Source: Citreimonas salinaria (GTDB taxonomy: Bacteria > Pseudomonadota > Alphaproteobacteria > Rhodobacterales > Rhodobacteraceae). From it: 64,000 bases of DNA. The notes under the pieces were generated by a model that made no database searches, was not told the DNA's origin, and saw only the letters and a program-made list of their open reading frames with translations. Below are positions 54,946-64,000 of the stretch, one piece after another (positions within the stretch are counted from its first letter, which is position 1; each line of letters begins with the position of its first letter). A program made the translations under genes and the position numbers. The DNA lies in contig NZ_FNPF01000003.1 in the NCBI RefSeq assembly GCF_900107235.1, positions 1-64,000 on the forward strand, written 5' to 3'.

Positions 54946-55692
54946 TCAGCCGCGACGCGACGCGCCCGCACGGCGGGCGATGCGGCGTTCCAGCAGCGTC
55001 AGCGCGTCGTAGATCAGCACCGCGAACAGCCCGACGATCAGCCCGCCCTGCAGCACGAAGGCGGTGTTGTTCGTCAGAAGCCCCGCGATGATCACCTCGC
55101 CCAGCGTGCGCGCGGCGACGGTCGAGCCGATGGTGGCGGTCCCCAAAGCGATCACCACCGACAGGCGGATGCCTGCCAGAATCACGGGCGCGGCCAGCGG
55201 CAGTTCCACCTGCCAAAGGCGCTGGAACCGTCCCATGCCCATGCCCCGCGCCGCCTCCATCGTGCGCGGCGGCAGCGTTGACAGCGCTGTCATCGCGTTC
55301 TCGAAGATCGGCAGCAGGCCGTAGAGGAACAGCGCGACCAGCGTCGGCCCGGCGCCGAAGCCCAGCACCGGCACGGCCAGCGCCAGCACCGCCACGGGCG
55401 GGAACGTCTGGCCCACGTTGGTGATGGTGCGCGACAGCGGGCGGAACGCGGCCCCCGCCGGCCGCGTCACCGCGATCGCCAGCGTCACCGCGACCAGCGT
55501 CGCCAGGGACGAGGCCGCCGCCACCAGCATCAGGTGGTTCAGGGACAGCGACAGCAACGACACGCGGTCGTAGATCACTGGGCCGCCTTCGGGCGCGAAA
55601 GGGGCGAAGACCGGCGCGAAGGCCTGCGGCCACACCACCAGCGCGACAAGCAGCAGCGACAGCGCCGCGCGCAGGACCGCCCCCGCCGTCAC
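54946..55692 (-). CDS. osmoprotectant ABC transporter permease (second)
   Basis: A 248-residue permease of the OpuC/YehW type with about six helices. The coupling segment is ENAMTALSTLPPRTMEAARGMGMGRFQRLWQVELPLAAPVILAGIR, as in quaternary-amine transporters. Start GTG at 55692, overlapping the ATPase stop by 4 bases (GTGA). It forms a heterodimer with the larger permease at 56621-57781. Confidence 0.9.
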   Translation of the reverse strand: MTAGAVLRAALSLLLVALVVWPQAFAPVFAPFAPEGGPVIYDRVSLLSLSLNHLMLVAAASSLATLVAVTLAIAVTRPAGAAFRPLSRTITNVGQTFPPVAVLALAVPVLGFGAGPTLVALFLYGLLPIFENAMTALSTLPPRTMEAARGMGMGRFQRLWQVELPLAAPVILAGIRLSVVIALGTATIGSTVAARTLGEVIIAGLLTNNTAFVLQGGLIVGLFAVLIYDALTLLERRIARRAGASRRG

Positions 55693-56624
55693 GCGTGCCG
55701 TCCGACGCGGGTACGGATCGCGTTCAGCGTGACGCGGCCGATCACGGCGCCGTCTCGCGTCACCGGCACCGCGTCGCGTCCGGTCCACAGGCATTCCGAC
55801 AGCGCGTCGCGCAGGCTGGCATCGTCGCGCAAAGGCTCGCCCGGCGCCGCGCCGTCCTCGACCAGCCCGCGCACCGGGATCAGCGAAAGCAGCCGCATGG
55901 GCCGCTCGGCGTCGCCCACCATCTCGGCCACGAAGCCGTTGGCGGGGCGGGCGACGATTTCTTCAGGCGGGCCGTGCTGGACCAGCTTGCCGCCGTCCAT
56001 CACGCCAACGCGGTCGGCGAGCCTGATCGCCTCTTCCATGTCGTGGGTCACCAGCACGATGGTGGAGCCGAGTTTCTGATGGATCTCGCGCAGGTCCGCC
56101 TGCGCACGCGCCCGGATGATCGGGTCCAGCGCGCCGAACGGCTCGTCCATCAGCAGAAGATCGGGCCGCGACGCCAGCGCGCGCGCCACGCCCACCCGCT
56201 GCTGCTGCCCGCCCGACAGCTCGGCCGGAAAGCGGTCGCGGAAGGCGCCGGGCTCCATCCCGAAGAGCGCGAGCAGCTCGTCCACGCGCGCGGCGATCTT
56301 GTCCTTCGGCCAGCCCAGCAGGCGCGGCACCGCGGCGATGTTACGCCCGACGCTATGATGCGGGAACAACCCGTGCCCCTGGATCGCGTAGCCGATGCGC
56401 CGCCGCAGCAGGTGGGGTGCAATGTCGGACGTCGCCTCTCCGTTGATGCGCACCGAGCCCGAGGTCGGCTCGACCAAGCGGTTGATCATGCGCAGCAGCG
56501 TGGTCTTGCCCGAGCCGGACGTGCCGACGATCACGGTGATCGTCCCCGTCTCGATCGTCATCGAGACCGCGTCGACGACCGTGGTGCCGCCATAGACTTT
56601 GGTGATGCTGTCGATCTCGATCAT
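55689..56624 (-). CDS. osmoprotectant ABC transporter ATPase with CBS-like C-terminus
   Basis: A 311-residue ATPase: Walker A GTSGSGKTT, signature LSGGQQQRVGVA, Walker B LLLMDEPFGALDP, H-loop VTHDMEEA. It contains the Q-loop IQGHGLFPHHSV, typical of the OpuCA/YehX group. The last 60-70 residues (SLRDALSECLWTGRDAVPVTRDGAVIGRVTLNAI) look like a single CBS repeat, which in OpuA-type proteins senses ionic strength. ATG 56624 overlaps the upstream permease gene by 4 bases. Confidence 0.92.
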   Translation of the reverse strand: MIEIDSITKVYGGTTVVDAVSMTIETGTITVIVGTSGSGKTTLLRMINRLVEPTSGSVRINGEATSDIAPHLLRRRIGYAIQGHGLFPHHSVGRNIAAVPRLLGWPKDKIAARVDELLALFGMEPGAFRDRFPAELSGGQQQRVGVARALASRPDLLLMDEPFGALDPIIRARAQADLREIHQKLGSTIVLVTHDMEEAIRLADRVGVMDGGKLVQHGPPEEIVARPANGFVAEMVGDAERPMRLLSLIPVRGLVEDGAAPGEPLRDDASLRDALSECLWTGRDAVPVTRDGAVIGRVTLNAIRTRVGRHA

Positions 56625-57781
56625 GCGCTCTCTCGCTTCGGTGTGCGGCGGGCGAAGTCCACCAGGATGTCCATCACGATGGCCGAGACCAGTGCCAGCA
56701 CCACGGTAGGCAGTGCGCCCAGCAGGATCAGGTCGGACGCGGTCTGGTTCAGGCCTTGGAAAACGAAGGTGCCGAAGCCGCCGCCACCGATCAGCCCGGC
56801 GATCACCGCAAGCCCGATATTCTGCACCAGCACGATCCGCAGCCCCGCCAGCATCACCGGCAGCGCGAGCGGAAGCTCGATCCCCCACAGGCGTTGGCGG
56901 TCGGTCATGCCCATGCCGCGCGCGGCCTCGACAGCGGCGGGCGGCGTGGCGTTCAGGCCCGCGACCGTATTGGCCACCACCGGCAGCAGCGAATACAGCA
57001 GCAGCGCCAGGAAGGCGGGGGCGAAGCCGATGCCGGCGATGCCGATCTCGGCCGCGCCGGGGACCGTCGCCGCGACCCAGGCCAGGACGGGGATCATGAT
57101 ACCGAACATCGCCAGCGACGGAATCGTCTGCAGGAAGCTCAGCACCGGGATCGCCGCGCCGCGCAGCCGCGCGCGGCGGTGACACAGGATGCCCAGCGGA
57201 AAGCCGATCGCCGCCGCCGCGCCAAGCGAGCCGAAGGCCAGCGCAACGTGGCGGATCGCGGCCCTGCGGAATCCCTCCGCGCGGGCGCGGTATTCCTGCA
57301 TGATCGAAAGCTCGGACAGCGCGCCCGAGGTCAGCACCAGCGCCAACGCGCCCAGCACCGCGGCCAGCAGCACCAGCCGCAGCCGCGGGCCCGGCCGCAG
57401 CGTCGACAGCGCGTCGGCCATCAGCATCATCAAGACCAGAAGCAGGCACCAGAATCCTGCCGCCGGCGACACCCGCGCCAGATCGCCCGCCCCTTCGAGC
57501 AGGCGGCCGGCGCCGCGCGACAGAACGAGAACCAGCCCGGCGAGCCCGAGCAGGCTGCCGCCCAGCCGCCACCACGGCCTCGCGGCCTGCAGCCCCAGCG
57601 CCAGCCCCGCGATCATCGCGGCAAGCGCCACGGCCACCACGCCCGGCCCGGCCGCATCCCACAGGAACACGCCCTCGCCCGCGACGATGCGGTTGGCGCG
57701 CAGCGTGGCGAAGGGCAGCGCCAGCGCGACCAGCCCGAGCGCGGCGAACAGAAGCCCCGGAGGCGACAGCCCCCGGGGCAT
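56621..57781 (-). CDS. osmoprotectant ABC transporter permease with extra N-terminal membrane domain
   Basis: A 386-residue permease, about 130-150 residues longer than a normal OpuC permease. The C-terminal half (about 170-385) is the ABC permease with VEAARGMGMTDRQRLWGIELPLALPVMLAGL. The N-terminal half holds about five extra helices (LSPPGLLFAALGLVALALP, GVVAVALAAMIAGLAL and others). This layout matches YehY of the YehZYXW system. It starts 26 bases after the binding protein gene. Confidence 0.9.
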   Translation of the reverse strand: MPRGLSPPGLLFAALGLVALALPFATLRANRIVAGEGVFLWDAAGPGVVAVALAAMIAGLALGLQAARPWWRLGGSLLGLAGLVLVLSRGAGRLLEGAGDLARVSPAAGFWCLLLVLMMLMADALSTLRPGPRLRLVLLAAVLGALALVLTSGALSELSIMQEYRARAEGFRRAAIRHVALAFGSLGAAAAIGFPLGILCHRRARLRGAAIPVLSFLQTIPSLAMFGIMIPVLAWVAATVPGAAEIGIAGIGFAPAFLALLLYSLLPVVANTVAGLNATPPAAVEAARGMGMTDRQRLWGIELPLALPVMLAGLRIVLVQNIGLAVIAGLIGGGGFGTFVFQGLNQTASDLILLGALPTVVLALVSAIVMDILVDFARRTPKRESA

Positions 57782-57807
57782 GCTTGCCGTTGCGATCCCG
57801 GCCGCGA

Positions 57808-58716
57808 TCAGTCCAGCACCCCGGTCTGCGTCAGGTAATCGCGCGCCACCGCCTCGGCGGGCTCGCCGCCGACCTGGATGCGCCCGTTGAGCTGCTGCAG
57901 CGTCGCCATGTCCAGCTCCGAGAAGATCGGGTTCAGTACGTCCGGGATCGACGGGTACTCGTCCAGAACCTCGGCGCGCACGATCGGCGTCGGCTCGTAG
58001 ACCGGCTGCACGCCCTCGTCATCTTCCATGACCACAAGGCCGGTCGCGCCCACGCCGCCGTCGGTGCCGTACACCATCGCCGCGTTGACGCCAGACGTGC
58101 CGCGCGCCGCAGCCTGGATCGTCGCCGCCGTGTCGCCGCCCGACAGGATCACGGTCTGGTTCTCGCTCAGGTCGAAGCCGTAGGTCTCCTCCATCGCCGG
58201 CAGCACGGCGGGGGACGACACGAACTCGGTCGAGGCGGCCAGCTTGACCTCGCCACCGCCCGAGACCCACTCGCCGAAATCGCTCATGGTCTGCAGGTCG
58301 TTCTCCTCGGCCACCGGGCCGGTCACGGCGATCGCCCAAGTGTTGTTGGCCGGTGCCGATTCCAGCCAGACAACGTCATTGGCCCCGGCATCGAGTTCGC
58401 GCGCGCGGGCCAGCGCCTCGTCCGCGTTCTTCCAGACGTCGCTGTCGGCTTCGTTGAAGAAGAAAGCGGCGTTGCCGGTGTATTCGGGGTAGATGTCGAT
58501 CTGGCCGGCCAGCAGCGCCTCGCGCACCACCTGCGTGCCGCCAAGCTGCAAGCGACGCGTGACCGGCAGTCCAGCGTCTTCCAGCGCCAGCGCGATCATG
58601 TTGCCCAGCAGACCGCCCTCGGTGTCGATCTTGGACGAAACGGTGATGTCGGCCTGGGCCGCGGTGGCGACGAGGCCGGCGGCAAGCCCGCTGGCGAGAA
58701 GCACTTTGGTGAACAT
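57808..58716 (-). CDS. osmoprotectant-binding periplasmic protein (OpuCC/YehZ-like)
   Basis: A 302-residue binding protein with signal peptide (MFTKVLLASGLAAGLVATAAQA). The fold opens with ITVSSKIDTEGGLLGNMIALALEDAG and contains GQIDIYPEYTGNAAFFF, the quaternary-ammonium-binding type (OpuAC, PF04069). Likely ligands are glycine betaine or choline-like compounds, although YehZ itself has low betaine affinity. First gene of the four-gene transporter operon. Confidence 0.92.
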   Translation of the reverse strand: MFTKVLLASGLAAGLVATAAQADITVSSKIDTEGGLLGNMIALALEDAGLPVTRRLQLGGTQVVREALLAGQIDIYPEYTGNAAFFFNEADSDVWKNADEALARARELDAGANDVVWLESAPANNTWAIAVTGPVAEENDLQTMSDFGEWVSGGGEVKLAASTEFVSSPAVLPAMEETYGFDLSENQTVILSGGDTAATIQAAARGTSGVNAAMVYGTDGGVGATGLVVMEDDEGVQPVYEPTPIVRAEVLDEYPSIPDVLNPIFSELDMATLQQLNGRIQVGGEPAEAVARDYLTQTGVLD

Positions 58717-58839
58717 GGTACTGGCTCCGTGTCGGTTGATCCGACGTTCAACGTAGCCGCTGAAGCGCCTGCTGCAACCAACGATGCGCAGGCATGCCCT
58801 TGCGCCGCCGCGCGCGCGCCATTAATGAAGCCGCGCGAG

Positions 58840-58915
<76 letters not shown>

Positions 58916-59071
58916 AGCCGCCGCGCCCGTCGCTTGCGCAGGTCGAGAAACGCGGCGCAACATCCTGAAAACATGACAAGAACCAGCTGATGCGTCGCAT
59001 CCGGCATGCCTGCGGCGCGGGCAACTCGAAGCAGACCGCCGAGGGGCGCTTATCCGTCGATGAAGGAAAAA

Positions 59072-59146
59072 TGGTGGGTGATGAGGGATTTGAACCCCCG
59101 ACATCTTCGATGTGAACGAAGCGCTCTACCACTGAGCTAATCACCC
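59072..59146 (-). tRNA. tRNA-Val (anticodon CAC)
   Basis: On the minus strand: acceptor GGGTGAT/ATCACCC, D arm GCTCAGTGGTAGAGC, anticodon arm CTTCG-TTCACAT-CGAAG giving CAC, T loop TTCAAAT and an encoded CCA. It reads GUG. It faces the TAC tRNA gene across 156 bases and shares most of its sequence. Confidence 0.97.
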
Positions 59147-59260
59147 GTTGGCGCGCTAATACCGCCCCGCCTGCCCATGCGCAAGAGGCCGATTGGCCGA
59201 ATTTTTCGCCGGCCGGCGGCCGACGGCAACGTCAGCCCGGCACGGTGAAGCCTCCGAGAC

Positions 59261-59288
59261 AAAAAAACGCGCGGCCGAAACCGCGCGC
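59261..59288 (-). terminator. rho-independent terminator of lon
   Basis: On the minus strand: CGCGCGG - TTTCGG - CCGCGCG followed by a run of seven T. It lies 27 bases after the lon stop and is the clearest intrinsic terminator in the window. Confidence 0.92.
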
Positions 59289-59314
59289 CTGTTGTCCTTG
59301 CGAAGGGACGCGCC

Positions 59315-61726
59315 TCAGTGGGCGCGTGCGCCCGGGGCCGTGTCGTCGCCTTGGATCGACTGAGCGGCGGCGGCTGCCTCTTCGGCCGCCTCGTCCCACT
59401 CGATCGGCTCGGGCTTGGAAACCAGCGCCAGTTCAAGCACTTCCGAGACGTGCTTGACGGGGATGATCTTCAGGCCCTGCTTCACGTTGTCGGGCAGCTC
59501 GGCCAGATCCTTCTCGTTCTCCTCGGGGATGAGAACGGTCGTGATCCCGCCGCGCAGCGCGGCCAGCAGCTTCTCCTTCAGGCCGCCGATGGCGCTTGCG
59601 TTGCCGCGCAGCGTCACCTCGCCGGTCATGGCGATGTCCTTGCGCACCGGGATGCGCGTCAGCACCGACACGATGGACGTGACCATCGCCAGACCCGCGG
59701 AGGGGCCGTCCTTGGGCGTGGCGCCGTCGGGGACGTGGACGTGGATGTCCAGCTTGTCGAACTGCGGCGGCTTCACCCCGATCTGCGGCGCGATCGACCG
59801 GACGTAGCTGGAGGCCGCGTCGATCGATTCCTTCATCACGTCGCCCAGCTTGCCTGTGGTCTTCATCCGACCCTTGCCCGGCAGGCGCAGCGCCTCGATC
59901 TGCAGCAGGTCGCCACCCACCGAAGTGTAGGCCAGACCGGTCACGACGCCGATCTGGTTCTCTTCCTCGGCCAGCCCGTAGCGGTGCTTGCGCACGCCCA
60001 GGAAGTCGTCGAGGTTCTCGGCCGTCACCTCGACGACGTCGGTCTCCTTCTTGACGATCTTCGTCACCGCCTTGCGCGCGGTCTTGGCGATCTCGCGTTC
60101 CAGGTTCCGCACGCCCGCTTCGCGGGTGTAGTAGCGGATGATGCTGGTCAGCGCCTCGTCGGTGATCGAGAACTCGGACTTCTTCAGGCCGTGCGCCTTC
60201 ACCTGCTTGTCCAGCAGGTGCCGCTTGGCGATCTCCAGTTTCTCGTCCTCGGTGTAGCCAGACAGGGGGATGATCTCCATCCGGTCGAGCAGCGGCCCGG
60301 GCATGTTGTAGCTGTTCGCGGTGGTCACGAACATCACGTTGCTCAGGTCGTATTCCACCTCGAGGTAGTGATCGACGAAGGTGCCGTTCTGTTCGGGGTC
60401 CAGAACCTCGAGCATGGCCGACGCAGGATCGCCGCGGAAATCCTGGCCCATCTTGTCGATCTCGTCGAGCAGGATCAGCGGGTTGGTCGTCTTGGCCTTC
60501 TTCAGCGCCTGGATGATCTTGCCGGGCATCGAGCCGATATAGGTCCGGCGGTGGCCGCGGATTTCGGATTCATCCCGCACGCCGCCAAGGCTGATGCGGA
60601 TGAACTCGCGCCCCGTGGCCTTGGCCATCGACTTGCCCAGCGACGTCTTGCCGACGCCCGGAGGGCCGACGAGGCACATGATCGGGCCCTTCAGCTTCTT
60701 CGAACGCGCCTGCACAGCGAGATACTCGACGATGCGCTCCTTGACCTTGTCGAGGCTGTAGTGATCCTCGTCCAGAACGGCCTGGGCGCGGCTCAGGTCC
60801 TTCTTGACGCGAGACTTCACCCCCCACGGGATCGACAGCATCCAGTCGAGGTAGTTGCGCACCACGGTGGCCTCGGCCGACATGGGCGACATGTTCTTGA
60901 GCTTCTTCAGCTCGGCATCGGCCTTGTCGCGCGCTTCCTTGGAAAGCTTGGTCTTGGCGATGCGCTCTTCCAGCTCGGCCACTTCGTTCTGGCCGTCCTC
61001 GCCGTCACCCAGCTCCTTCTGAATGGCCTTCATCTGCTCATTCAGGTAATACTCGCGCTGGGTCTTCTCCATCTGCGACTTGACGCGGGTCTTGATCTTC
61101 TTCTCGACCTGCAGAACGGACATCTCGCCCTGCATCAGGCCATAGACCTTCTCCAGCCGCTCCGAGATCGACAGCGTCTCGAGCAGTTCCTGCTTCTGGC
61201 CCACCTCGATCCCGAGGTGCCCGGCCACGAGATCGGCCAGCTTCGCGGCATCCTCGGCCTCGCCCACGGCGGACAGCGCCTCTTCGGGGACGTTCTTGCG
61301 AATCTTGGCGTAGCGCTCGAATTCCTCGGCGACGGTGCGGGTCAGCGCCTCGATCGCGGCCTCGTCGCCCGGCATCTCGGTCAGATACTCGGCGCTGGCC
61401 TCGAAGAAGGCGTCGTTCTCGATATAGTCGACGATGCGCACGCGGCTTTGCCCCTCGACCAGAACCTTGACGGTGCCGTCGGGCAGCTTGAGCAACTGCA
61501 ACACGTTGGCCAGCACGCCCGCGCGGTAGATCCCGTCCGAGGCCGGGTCGTCGACGCCGGGGTCGATCTGGCTGGCCAGCAGGATCTGCTTGTCGTCGTT
61601 CATCACCTCTTCCAGCGCCCGCACGGACTTCTCGCGCCCGACGAAAAGCGGCACGATCATGTGCGGGAACACGACGATGTCGCGCAGCGGAAGCACCGGG
61701 TAAGAGGGATTGAGGGGATGTTTCAT
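59315..61726 (-). CDS. lon: ATP-dependent protease Lon
   Basis: An 803-residue LonA. N-terminal substrate domain ([24 protein letters not shown]), coiled middle, AAA domain with [15 protein letters not shown] and [30 protein letters not shown], then the protease domain with the catalytic serine in [11 protein letters not shown] and the lysine in [14 protein letters not shown]. It degrades misfolded and short-lived regulatory proteins in the cytoplasm. The start is ATG 61726 ([15 protein letters not shown]). A heat-shock-type promoter lies upstream and a strong terminator downstream. Confidence 0.97.
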   Translation of the reverse strand: MKHPLNPSYPVLPLRDIVVFPHMIVPLFVGREKSVRALEEVMNDDKQILLASQIDPGVDDPASDGIYRAGVLANVLQLLKLPDGTVKVLVEGQSRVRIVDYIENDAFFEASAEYLTEMPGDEAAIEALTRTVAEEFERYAKIRKNVPEEALSAVGEAEDAAKLADLVAGHLGIEVGQKQELLETLSISERLEKVYGLMQGEMSVLQVEKKIKTRVKSQMEKTQREYYLNEQMKAIQKELGDGEDGQNEVAELEERIAKTKLSKEARDKADAELKKLKNMSPMSAEATVVRNYLDWMLSIPWGVKSRVKKDLSRAQAVLDEDHYSLDKVKERIVEYLAVQARSKKLKGPIMCLVGPPGVGKTSLGKSMAKATGREFIRISLGGVRDESEIRGHRRTYIGSMPGKIIQALKKAKTTNPLILLDEIDKMGQDFRGDPASAMLEVLDPEQNGTFVDHYLEVEYDLSNVMFVTTANSYNMPGPLLDRMEIIPLSGYTEDEKLEIAKRHLLDKQVKAHGLKKSEFSITDEALTSIIRYYTREAGVRNLEREIAKTARKAVTKIVKKETDVVEVTAENLDDFLGVRKHRYGLAEEENQIGVVTGLAYTSVGGDLLQIEALRLPGKGRMKTTGKLGDVMKESIDAASSYVRSIAPQIGVKPPQFDKLDIHVHVPDGATPKDGPSAGLAMVTSIVSVLTRIPVRKDIAMTGEVTLRGNASAIGGLKEKLLAALRGGITTVLIPEENEKDLAELPDNVKQGLKIIPVKHVSEVLELALVSKPEPIEWDEAAEEAAAAAQSIQGDDTAPGARAH

Positions 61727-61802
61727 GCTCGTATCCTGTTCTTGGCAAGACGGTCCCGCCCCGATTGCGGCAGCTTCGGACCATCTCCGGTCATGGACGG
61801 TT

Positions 61803-61831
61803 AAATTGGGGTTCAGGACCGCCTTTTCAAC
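61803..61831 (-). promoter_or_regulatory. candidate RpoH (heat-shock) promoter of lon
   Basis: On the minus strand GTTGAAA (61831-61825), a 13-base spacer, and CCCCAATTT (61811-61803). This is close to the sigma-32 pattern CTTGAAA-N(11-15)-CCCCATNT. The message would start near 61796, about 70 bases before the lon ATG. lon is a heat-shock gene in many proteobacteria. Confidence 0.5.
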
Positions 61832-62015
61832 CGGGCAGCCACCAGCATGACGGGATGTCACCGCAGGCGCAAGACCGCGCGCATGGCCGGCAACGGTCCG
61901 TCCCGATGGCCGCGTCGAAGCGCGGGCAGGCAAGCAGACAACGGAAAAGGGGCGCCCGAAGGCGCCCCCCTGTGCCCGCCGCAGGGCGGCGAACGAAAGC
62001 CAGCGGCCTGTCCGA

Positions 62016-63134
62016 TCAATCGACGGTTACGAATTCGCCCACGGTCTGGTCGGGCTGACCAGGCTGGACTTCGGCCTCGTTGTATTCCGGCATCTGCTCG
62101 ATCTCTTCTGCCGTCATGTCGTCGAGAACCAGGCGGCCCTCCACGATCGAGACGCGGTCCAGCGGCAGCGCGATGGTGCGCTCGCCCATGCCCAGGAAGC
62201 CGCCGACGCCGGTGATCAGCACGATGGTCTCGCCGCGCATGCCGACCTGCTCGACTTCACCGACGCGCTCGTCGTCGGCACTGGTGACCGGCTGCCCTTC
62301 GATGTCGGCAATGGCAATATCAGCCCAGGGCGACTCCTGGATGAATGCCACGTAGGCTACGCGATCCTCTTCCGAGGCCATCATGCCCATTTCGTCGGTC
62401 TCGTAAACCAGCTCGACCGTCGGCTCGGCCTGGCTGACGTTCACGTCCGCGGCTTCGGCATCCTGAACGGTGACCTGCGGCTCGGCCTGGCTGACCTGCA
62501 CGTTCGCGTCGCCGGACTGCTGGATGTCAACCTGCGCCTCTTCCTGGTTCACGTCGAGATCGGCACCCTCCGAGCGCTGGATGTCCACGTTGGCGCTGCC
62601 GCTATCTTCCATGATCACGCGAGGCTCGGATTCCTGGATGTTGATCTGCGGCTCGGGGCGCACGAAGTTCACGATCGGCTCGGGCATCGCGACGTTCACG
62701 TCGGGGTTGTCCTGGTTGACATCGACCGACGGGCGCGGCACGCGGATCGTGATGATCGGCTCGGGGATGCGCACGGTGACCTGGGGCTGCGCCTGCTCGA
62801 CCGTGATGATCGGCGCCTGCTGCTGCACGCGGACGTTGGGCTCGGGGACCAGCACGTCGATCTGGGGCTGCGGCTGCTCGATGTCGACCTGCGGACGGGC
62901 CTGGTCGACATCTACGCTGGGTTCATCGAGGGTCACCGTGACCCGGGGCTGGCCCTGCTCGACCATGACCTGGCCGCCCGCGACGTCAGCTGCCACTTCT
63001 GCTTCGCCTTCTTCGCCTTCGATGATGATGACCTCGTCGTTGGTCACGATGTCGTCGCTTTGCGCGAAGGCGGCGGTGCTCAGTGCAAGTGCGGATACCG
63101 TCCCGAGAGCGAGACCGAGAGATTTATTGAACAT
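62016..63134 (-). CDS. exported protein with nonapeptide repeats and PRC-barrel
   Basis: A 372-residue protein. Signal peptide 1-25 (MFNKSLGLALGTVSALALST, cleavage near AFAQ). Residues 56-181 hold 14 consecutive nine-residue units of the form (V/I)-x-(V/I)-x4-P-x, e.g. VDVDQARPQ and IDVLVPEPN; six or so looser 9-10 residue units continue to about 241. Residues about 265-345 are a PRC-barrel (DIEGQPVTSADDERVGEVEQV ... ALPLDRVSIVEGRLVL). The protein is strongly acidic. PRC-barrel exported proteins are common in Rhodobacteraceae, but I do not know a function, and the repeat region is unfamiliar. Confidence 0.85.
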   Translation of the reverse strand: MFNKSLGLALGTVSALALSTAAFAQSDDIVTNDEVIIIEGEEGEAEVAADVAGGQVMVEQGQPRVTVTLDEPSVDVDQARPQVDIEQPQPQIDVLVPEPNVRVQQQAPIITVEQAQPQVTVRIPEPIITIRVPRPSVDVNQDNPDVNVAMPEPIVNFVRPEPQINIQESEPRVIMEDSGSANVDIQRSEGADLDVNQEEAQVDIQQSGDANVQVSQAEPQVTVQDAEAADVNVSQAEPTVELVYETDEMGMMASEEDRVAYVAFIQESPWADIAIADIEGQPVTSADDERVGEVEQVGMRGETIVLITGVGGFLGMGERTIALPLDRVSIVEGRLVLDDMTAEEIEQMPEYNEAEVQPGQPDQTVGEFVTVD

Positions 63135-63156
63135 GGAATGTCCTCCGTTAATCCGT

Positions 63157-63176
63157 CCGGTGCCTAGACGCACCGG
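63157..63176. promoter_or_regulatory. hairpin upstream of the repeat/PRC-barrel gene
   Basis: CCGGTGC - CTAGAC - GCACCGG, a perfect 7-bp dyad 23 bases before the gene's ATG. It lies in the probable 5' leader and could be an operator or an RNA structure. Confidence 0.4.
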
Positions 63177-63238
63177 TCAGTCGCACAACGGCGGTAGTCA
63201 TTCTGTGTTCCAGAAAATGTGAACTTTCGTCAGCGGAC

Positions 63239-64000
63239 TCACCGCCTCTCGATGTCACCCTCCGCCCGCTCGGCGAAAAATCGGTTTTCGAACGCGGCGA
63301 AGGCGCCGGCCGCGATGGCCTCGCGCATCTCGTTCATTAGCTGCTGGTAGTAATGCAGGTTGTGCCAGGTCAGCAGCATCCCGGCGATCATCTCGCCAGC
63401 GCGCTGGACGTGGTGCAGGTACGCACGGCTGTAGTTGCGGCAGGCCGGGCAGGTGCAGTCCTCGTCCAGCGGACGGGGATCGTCGGCGTGGCGCGCGTTT
63501 TTCAGATTGACTTGGCCGCGCCGCGTCCAGGCCTGTCCCGTCCGCCCCGAGCGCGAGGGCAGCACGCAATCCATCATGTCGACGCCCCGCTTGACCGCAC
63601 CCACGATGTCGTCGGGCTTGCCCACGCCCATCAGGTAGCGCGGCCTGTCCTGGGGCAGCTGGTCCGGGGCGAAGTCCAGACAGCCGAACATCGCCTCCTG
63701 CCCCTCGCCCACGGCCAGACCTCCGATCGCGTAGCCATCGAAGCCGATCGCGCGCAGGGCCTCGGCCGACTCCTCGCGCAGGTCCTGTTCCAGCCCGCCC
63801 TGCTGGATACCGAACAGCATGTGACCCGGACGATCGCCGAAGGCGTCGCGCGACCGCTGCGCCCACCGCATCGAAAGGCGCATGCTATCCTCGATGCGCG
63901 CGCGGTCGGCCGGCAGCGCAGGGCATTCGTCGAAGCACATGACGATGTCGCTGCCCAGAAGCCGCTGGTTCTCCATCGACGTCTCGGGCGACAGCACGTG
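63239..64000 (-). CDS. tgt: queuine tRNA-guanine transglycosylase (3' part)
   Basis: The C-terminal 253 residues or so of Tgt; the 5' end lies beyond the right edge. Visible are [12 protein letters not shown] with the family aspartate region, [43 protein letters not shown] with the nucleophile region, and the zinc site CTCPAC...HH. The enzyme exchanges guanine 34 for preQ1 in Asp, Asn, His and Tyr tRNAs. Confidence 0.97.
   Translation of the reverse strand, partial: HVLSPETSMENQRLLGSDIVMCFDECPALPADRARIEDSMRLSMRWAQRSRDAFGDRPGHMLFGIQQGGLEQDLREESAEALRAIGFDGYAIGGLAVGEGQEAMFGCLDFAPDQLPQDRPRYLMGVGKPDDIVGAVKRGVDMMDCVLPSRSGRTGQAWTRRGQVNLKNARHADDPRPLDEDCTCPACRNYSRAYLHHVQRAGEMIAGMLLTWHNLHYYQQLMNEMREAIAAGAFAAFENRFFAERAEGDIERR

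Noticed and set aside
53046-55091. 681-codon plus-strand frame opposite ggt
   Set aside because: Antisense shadow of a clear gamma-glutamyltransferase gene.
59318-61804. 828-codon plus-strand frame opposite lon
   Set aside because: Antisense shadow; rich in Leu, His, Asp and Gln with no recognisable domain.
62412-62969. Periodic DNA with a 27-base rhythm, considered as a CRISPR or tandem repeat
   Set aside because: The rhythm is in the amino acid pattern of an exported protein; bases vary between units and there are no identical repeats with spacers.

Overview
The window is about 64 kb of dense, GC-rich chromosome whose gene set points to the Rhodobacteraceae (Roseobacter/Paracoccus-like Alphaproteobacteria). 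The pointers are a cysteine-free NarR-type Crp/Fnr regulator divergent from narKGHJI, a fused two-domain NarK, TRAP transporters with RpiR control, a psd-pssA pair, an HWE histidine kinase and many ATGA/TGATG gene overlaps. The species cannot be named from sequence reading alone.

Layout: 1-80 is the 3' tail of an IS630-like transposase. 0.2-13.8 kb is a respiratory nitrate reductase locus (narR, narK, narGHJI, a parvulin, moeA, a DUF2478 gene) with two perfect FNR-type boxes. 13.9-18.1 kb is a four-gene arsenic operon on the minus strand: an arsR-arsC fusion, GAPDH, arsJ and acr3. lrgAB follows. 19.8-28.5 kb is a minus-strand operon (an N-formylglutamate-amidohydrolase-like hydrolase, TRAP dctQMP, a glutamine-synthetase-like ligase, an aldehyde dehydrogenase and an iron alcohol dehydrogenase) with a divergent RpiR regulator. 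I read it as a probable gamma-glutamylation route for an imported amine or amino alcohol, and it is the best candidate here for an undescribed system. 28.8-36.8 kb is an accessory patchwork: RHH regulator plus PHB-depolymerase-like esterase, VOC protein, phospholipase D, L,D-transpeptidase, an FtsH paralogue, a small membrane protein and unassigned DNA.

37.0-44.8 kb is a TPP-riboswitch-controlled thiamine operon (thiD-thiO-thiS-thiG-thiE-thiF-thiY-tenA-thiZ-thiX) preceded by an M20 peptidase remnant. It combines thiazole synthesis with pyrimidine salvage. 44.8-53 kb carries a SHOCT protein, pssA/psd, a PAS-GAF-HWE kinase with a lone receiver, two small ORFs, a fatty acid desaturase, a DUF411 protein, an EamA exporter and an SH3b protein. 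53-58.7 kb holds gamma-glutamyltransferase and an OpuC/YehZYXW-type osmoprotectant ABC transporter. 58.8-59.2 kb has two tRNA-Val genes (TAC and CAC) facing each other. The window ends with lon under a probable heat-shock promoter, a PRC-barrel protein with about 20 nine-residue repeats, and the 3' part of tgt.

The genes group into coherent modules (nitrate respiration with molybdenum cofactor supply, arsenic detoxification, amine catabolism, thiamine supply, osmoprotection). No CRISPR array, rRNA or intact prophage was seen. Gene functions are family assignments by reading, not by database search.
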